60,000 bases of DNA. It comes from Diphasiastrum complanatum. Taxonomy: Eukaryota; Streptophyta; Lycopodiopsida; Lycopodiales; Lycopodiaceae. Shown piece after piece: positions 56,762 through 60,000 of the stretch. Where the stretch lies: positions 28,485,410-28,545,409 of the forward strand of contig CM055107.1 in assembly GCA_029204225.1 (NCBI GenBank), read 5' to 3'. The notes beneath the pieces are model-generated. The model did no database searches, was not told the origin of the DNA, and saw only the letters and a list, made by a program, of their open reading frames with translations. The stretch's first letter is position 1; the number at the start of each line of letters is the position of its first letter. Both the position numbers and the translations under genes were made by a program.

Positions 56762-59700
56762 GAACTAGGGGCCCCCGGATATAGAAGCTACCCGAGATCC
56801 CCTACCAATTTGAGACTTGGCTTCTGGAATTGTAATGGTTTTTTATCTTCGTCATCAGCCGGAGACTTTGCTGATTTTATTAGAAAATGCGACATTTTGT
56901 TGTTGGCTGAAACTCATGAGTCCTTATATCATCCTCTTCCAAATATACAGGAGTACTCTTGGCATTCTGCTTTTCGTCCATTTGTTAGGGGAAAAACTTG
57001 TCGAGGATCTGGAGGAGTAGCTTGTTTATACAGAGACACCACAGTTCAGATGGTTAAACAAGATCCATACGCTCGCTATATTTGGTTACACATTATTGGC
57101 TCACTATTGGGATTACCTCAGGACATCTATATAGCTGTATGCTATTTTGCTCCACAGACCTCAGTGTTTGCTGAGTTTGGCGGGGACCCTTTTCAGGCTC
57201 TCTCAGATGATATTGCTATCTTTTCTCAGCAGGGTTCCATTTTACTAGCAGGTGATTTCAACGCCCGCACAAGCTCTAGACAAACCGAATTTCATGCAGC
57301 TACGGATCTTCTCAGGCTTTACCCTTTGGATATGGGGCTAGACCGGGTATCACAGGATGCAGACACTCCAGCTACATCTTTCGGGGAGCAGTTGATCACT
57401 CTAGCAGAGACACACGCTCTTGCCATTTTGAATGGCCTCACACAGTGGCCTTCCTCATCAGCATATACATGCTATCCTCATGGTGGAGGACATAGTGTGG
57501 TCGACTACTTCATTGGATCACCTGCTTTGATCTCTCACATTTCTGATTTCTCCATCACACCCCCTACCATTTCCGATCACTCACTCTTACACATCTCACT
57601 TGGTCACATAACCTCTTCTTTGCAAATTTCTTGCTCTCTTCCCACTCATAAACGTATTCCTTTCACCCAATCTGGATTCACTAATTACACCACAATCTTA
57701 TCCCAACTACTCGCTAACTTCCCGTTCATGGCACCAATTGACCAGCAAGCCACTTTTCTCTCTACATCCCTCTTAGCTGCTGCTTCCTCATCCTTCCCCA
57801 CCAAAACGACATCATCTCACAGAAGTGTTCACAACAGATGGTATGATGCAGAATGTCGCTCTCTTCACAATCATGTGACATATGCCAGGTCACACTCCCC
57901 TGCCACACTCAAACAATGCCAGAAAGAATATCATAGAACCACCAGAACAAAGAAGATCAAGTACCTACAATCACTCTGCCAAAAAATGATCAACTCTTTA
58001 GATTCACCCTCCTCCTCTTTTTTCTGGAAACATTTCACCAGACACTCTTCAACATTGGCCCCCATAGCCATCGAATCCTGGATCGAGTATGCCACGGAGT
58101 TATATACCACGGACTCTCCTCCTACCTCACTCTCACCGAGACCTGACCACTGCTCACTTTTCACCCCTGACATGGTTGAAAACGCCATTAAACATGCCAA
58201 ACTAAATAAAGCCACTGACTATGACTCCTTAAGTGTAGACTTCCTAAAGCCCGTAGCACATCTCATCTCCCCTTACATTGCTCATGTTTTTAACACAGCT
58301 GTTACTTCTGGTTTTCCTACGGCTTGGTGTACTAATATCCTTCACCCCATCCTCAAGGCAGGTGATCCCATGAATGTAGGAAACTACCGCACCATTATGA
58401 TTGGCCACACTCTAGCTAAGATATATGGCTCTATACTACAGACAGTCACTGGATCTTTTGCTGAAACTGAGGGTTTACACGCGATGGGTCAAGCTGGTTT
58501 CAGACCGGGATATTCTACTTCAGACCAGATCTTCATTTTGAGATGCATTATTGAGGAGGCTCGACATCGGAAACAGAGAATTTACTGTTGCTTTGTGGAT
58601 TTTCGCAAAGCTTTTGACTCTGTTCCACGACATCTTCTTTTCCAGAGACTGTCTTCACTTGGCTTTTCAGAGGATACTATTGCTGCGATCATTACTTTAT
58701 ATGAGCGAGTCTTGGCACGTTTCAGAGATGGTAGTGGCTGGTCCTCACAGATACATTCTACCATTGGGGTGAAGCAGGGTTGCCCCTTATCACCCACTCT
58801 TTTTGCACTATATATAGATGACCTCGAGCGGATTATTCGCGAGGAAGGTGGAGAGGGCTGTCCCCTAGCAGACATTATTATCCCCATTCTCTTGTACGCT
58901 GATGATGTGGTTCTCCTCTCATCCTCTGCAGCTGGTTTACAGAGTCACCTTTCTGCTTTACATCACTTTTGCCAGCGTTGGGGATTGACGGTTAACCTTA
59001 AGAAGACTAAGATTATGGTGTTTAACACCAACAGACAGCATATGAGAGATGTGATTTTCTATTATGACGGGCTACCGATTGAGATCGTGACCTCCTACAC
59101 CTATTTGGGAGTTCTTTTCTCTGGTCCGCTACTCACTTTTCGACCAGCAGCCACCGCCAGGCTCCGCAAGGGGCATACCGCTCTTGTGCATATGGAGAGA
59201 TTTTGCTCTACTTATTATGTGCAGGATCCTGCTACCAGATGCCTACTATTTTCTGCTACTGTCTCCCCAGTTGTGCTATATTCGGCTGAGACTTGGTGCC
59301 CTGATTTATCACGCGATACATGGAGAGATCTTACTCGTATCCAGATTCTCATGCTCAGTAGGATAATCCGGGCTAAGCCCTCAGTACCACATGATATCAT
59401 ACTAGCCGAGTTTGCTTCTCCTCCATTAGTTGTTGGTGCTATGTTTCAGATCATCACCTTTCTTCACAGGGTATCAGATCTAGATACCTCCAGATACATT
59501 GTTGCTGCTCTCACTTCATCTTGTACCATTGCAGATCAGGGAGCCAAGCACTCTTGGTATCGCAGTGTCTCAGCCCTTCTTCAGACTTGGGGTTTATCCG
59601 CACTTGATCTTCCGAATGGAACCCATGCTTATATCAGACAGCAGATCTACCGGAGCTACATACGCACTATATGGTCACATCCTGATCCAGATAGGGTCAA

Positions 59701-60000
59701 GCTACATTATTATGGCACACATCTTTTACGGCTGGACGTTTCGGGCTTGCCTATTCTTCCAGTTTATCTTACACAGACGCTATCTTTTGGTCTGAGATAT
59801 CGTATAGGACAGCTTCGAGTCTCTTCTCATCAGCTTGCTATCGAGACAGGTAGATACACAGACACTCCCAGATTGCAGCGGATATGTCAGCTTTGTTCTC
59901 TTCAGGAGGTGGAAGATGAGTTTCATTTCATCTTTCGCTGCCCAGTATACTATGAGATTAGAGGACGATACCATTGTTTATACCGAGATATTCCCCTCAC
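56762..60000 (+). CDS. LINE ORF2: AP endonuclease, reverse transcriptase, zinc knuckle (3' end outside window)
   Basis: It runs uninterrupted for 1,079 codons from the ORF1 stop to the window edge. The endonuclease spans residues about 20-275: FWNCNG (21), LLAETHE with Glu 50, GDFN (164-167) and SDH (271-273), so the catalytic set looks complete. Reverse transcriptase motifs are GFRPGYSTSDQ, VDFRKAFDS (from 612), GVKQGCPLSPTLFALYIDDL and the catalytic YADD (712-715). A CxxC-x9-H-x4-C knuckle lies at 1042-1060. There is no ATG before the endonuclease domain: the first lies inside it (about 57051), so an independent AUG start would lose part of the enzyme. Confidence 0.92.

Larger units (their letters stand above)
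55646..60000 (+). mobile_element. LINE retrotransposon, continues past window end
   Basis: A GC-rich leader with a 19-bp tandem repeat is followed by ORF1 (55853-56761) and an ORF2 with endonuclease, reverse transcriptase and C-terminal zinc knuckle, open to the last base. The coding region is much richer in G and C than the flanks and has no frameshift. The 3' end and poly(A) tail lie outside. RT motifs GVKQGCPLSP and VDFRKAFDSV differ from the GLRQGDPLSP-type of common flowering-plant L1 elements. The 5' boundary is not firmly set. Confidence 0.93.

Overview
This is a stretch of a large, repeat-dominated land-plant nuclear genome. The evidence is plant-type Ty1/copia and Ty3/gypsy retrotransposons primed by initiator tRNA-Met, a chromodomain gypsy element, a plant MUT9-like kinase exon, long introns packed with retroelements, and no bacterial or organellar gene organisation. 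The one host gene I can assemble has five 3'-terminal exons on the minus strand (52759 down to 42001) that keep reading frame and splice phase. It resembles CEP131/AZI1, a centriolar-satellite and ciliogenesis protein. If that is right, the organism should make motile, flagellated sperm, so a fern, cycad or Ginkgo-like seed plant fits better than a flowering plant or conifer. That is inference, not proof.

Layout. 1-1720: broken copia gag followed by a broken gypsy reverse transcriptase. 3242-3375: a 134-bp CT microsatellite. 3393-11098: an old minus-strand copia element, internally deleted, split by a younger plus-strand copia element (4714-10547) with paired LTRs, a TTTCT target duplication and a gag-pol frame broken only by two stops. 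11099-12266: about 3.3 units of a 360-bp satellite, fused at its right edge to an exon fragment of a MUT9-like kinase gene (12262-12346, minus). 12606-13488: a degenerate TAATTCC-type array. 13490-23230: mostly AT-rich sequence without recognisable genes, apart from small repeats and a gypsy gag relic. 23230-30628: a minus-strand copia relic interrupted by a palindrome-bearing tandem repeat (23976-24527) and by an Athila-like gypsy relic with an unusual extra ORF (25243-30421). 32853-34134: a direct duplication of about 550 bp. 34141-41440: a third copia element (34711-40838, ACTAG duplication) flanked by minus-strand gypsy RNase H relics.

42001-52759: the CEP131-like gene, whose introns hold an antisense chromodomain gypsy element (43460-46960), gypsy fragments and a GA microsatellite touching a splice donor. 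53739-54690: a direct repeat and a cluster of three GC-rich hairpins. 55579-60000: a GC-richer, apparently young LINE with coiled-coil ORF1 and an endonuclease/reverse-transcriptase ORF2 that stays open to the window end. ORF2 lies in the same frame as ORF1, separated only by one UAG.

The window records successive layers of insertion: gypsy and copia relics, then the third copia element, then the young copia element, with the LINE looking least decayed. Many stops inside the retroelement frames can be explained by C-to-T change at CAG, CAA or CGA codons, as expected for methylated, silenced DNA. Nothing here resembles an operon or a CRISPR array.
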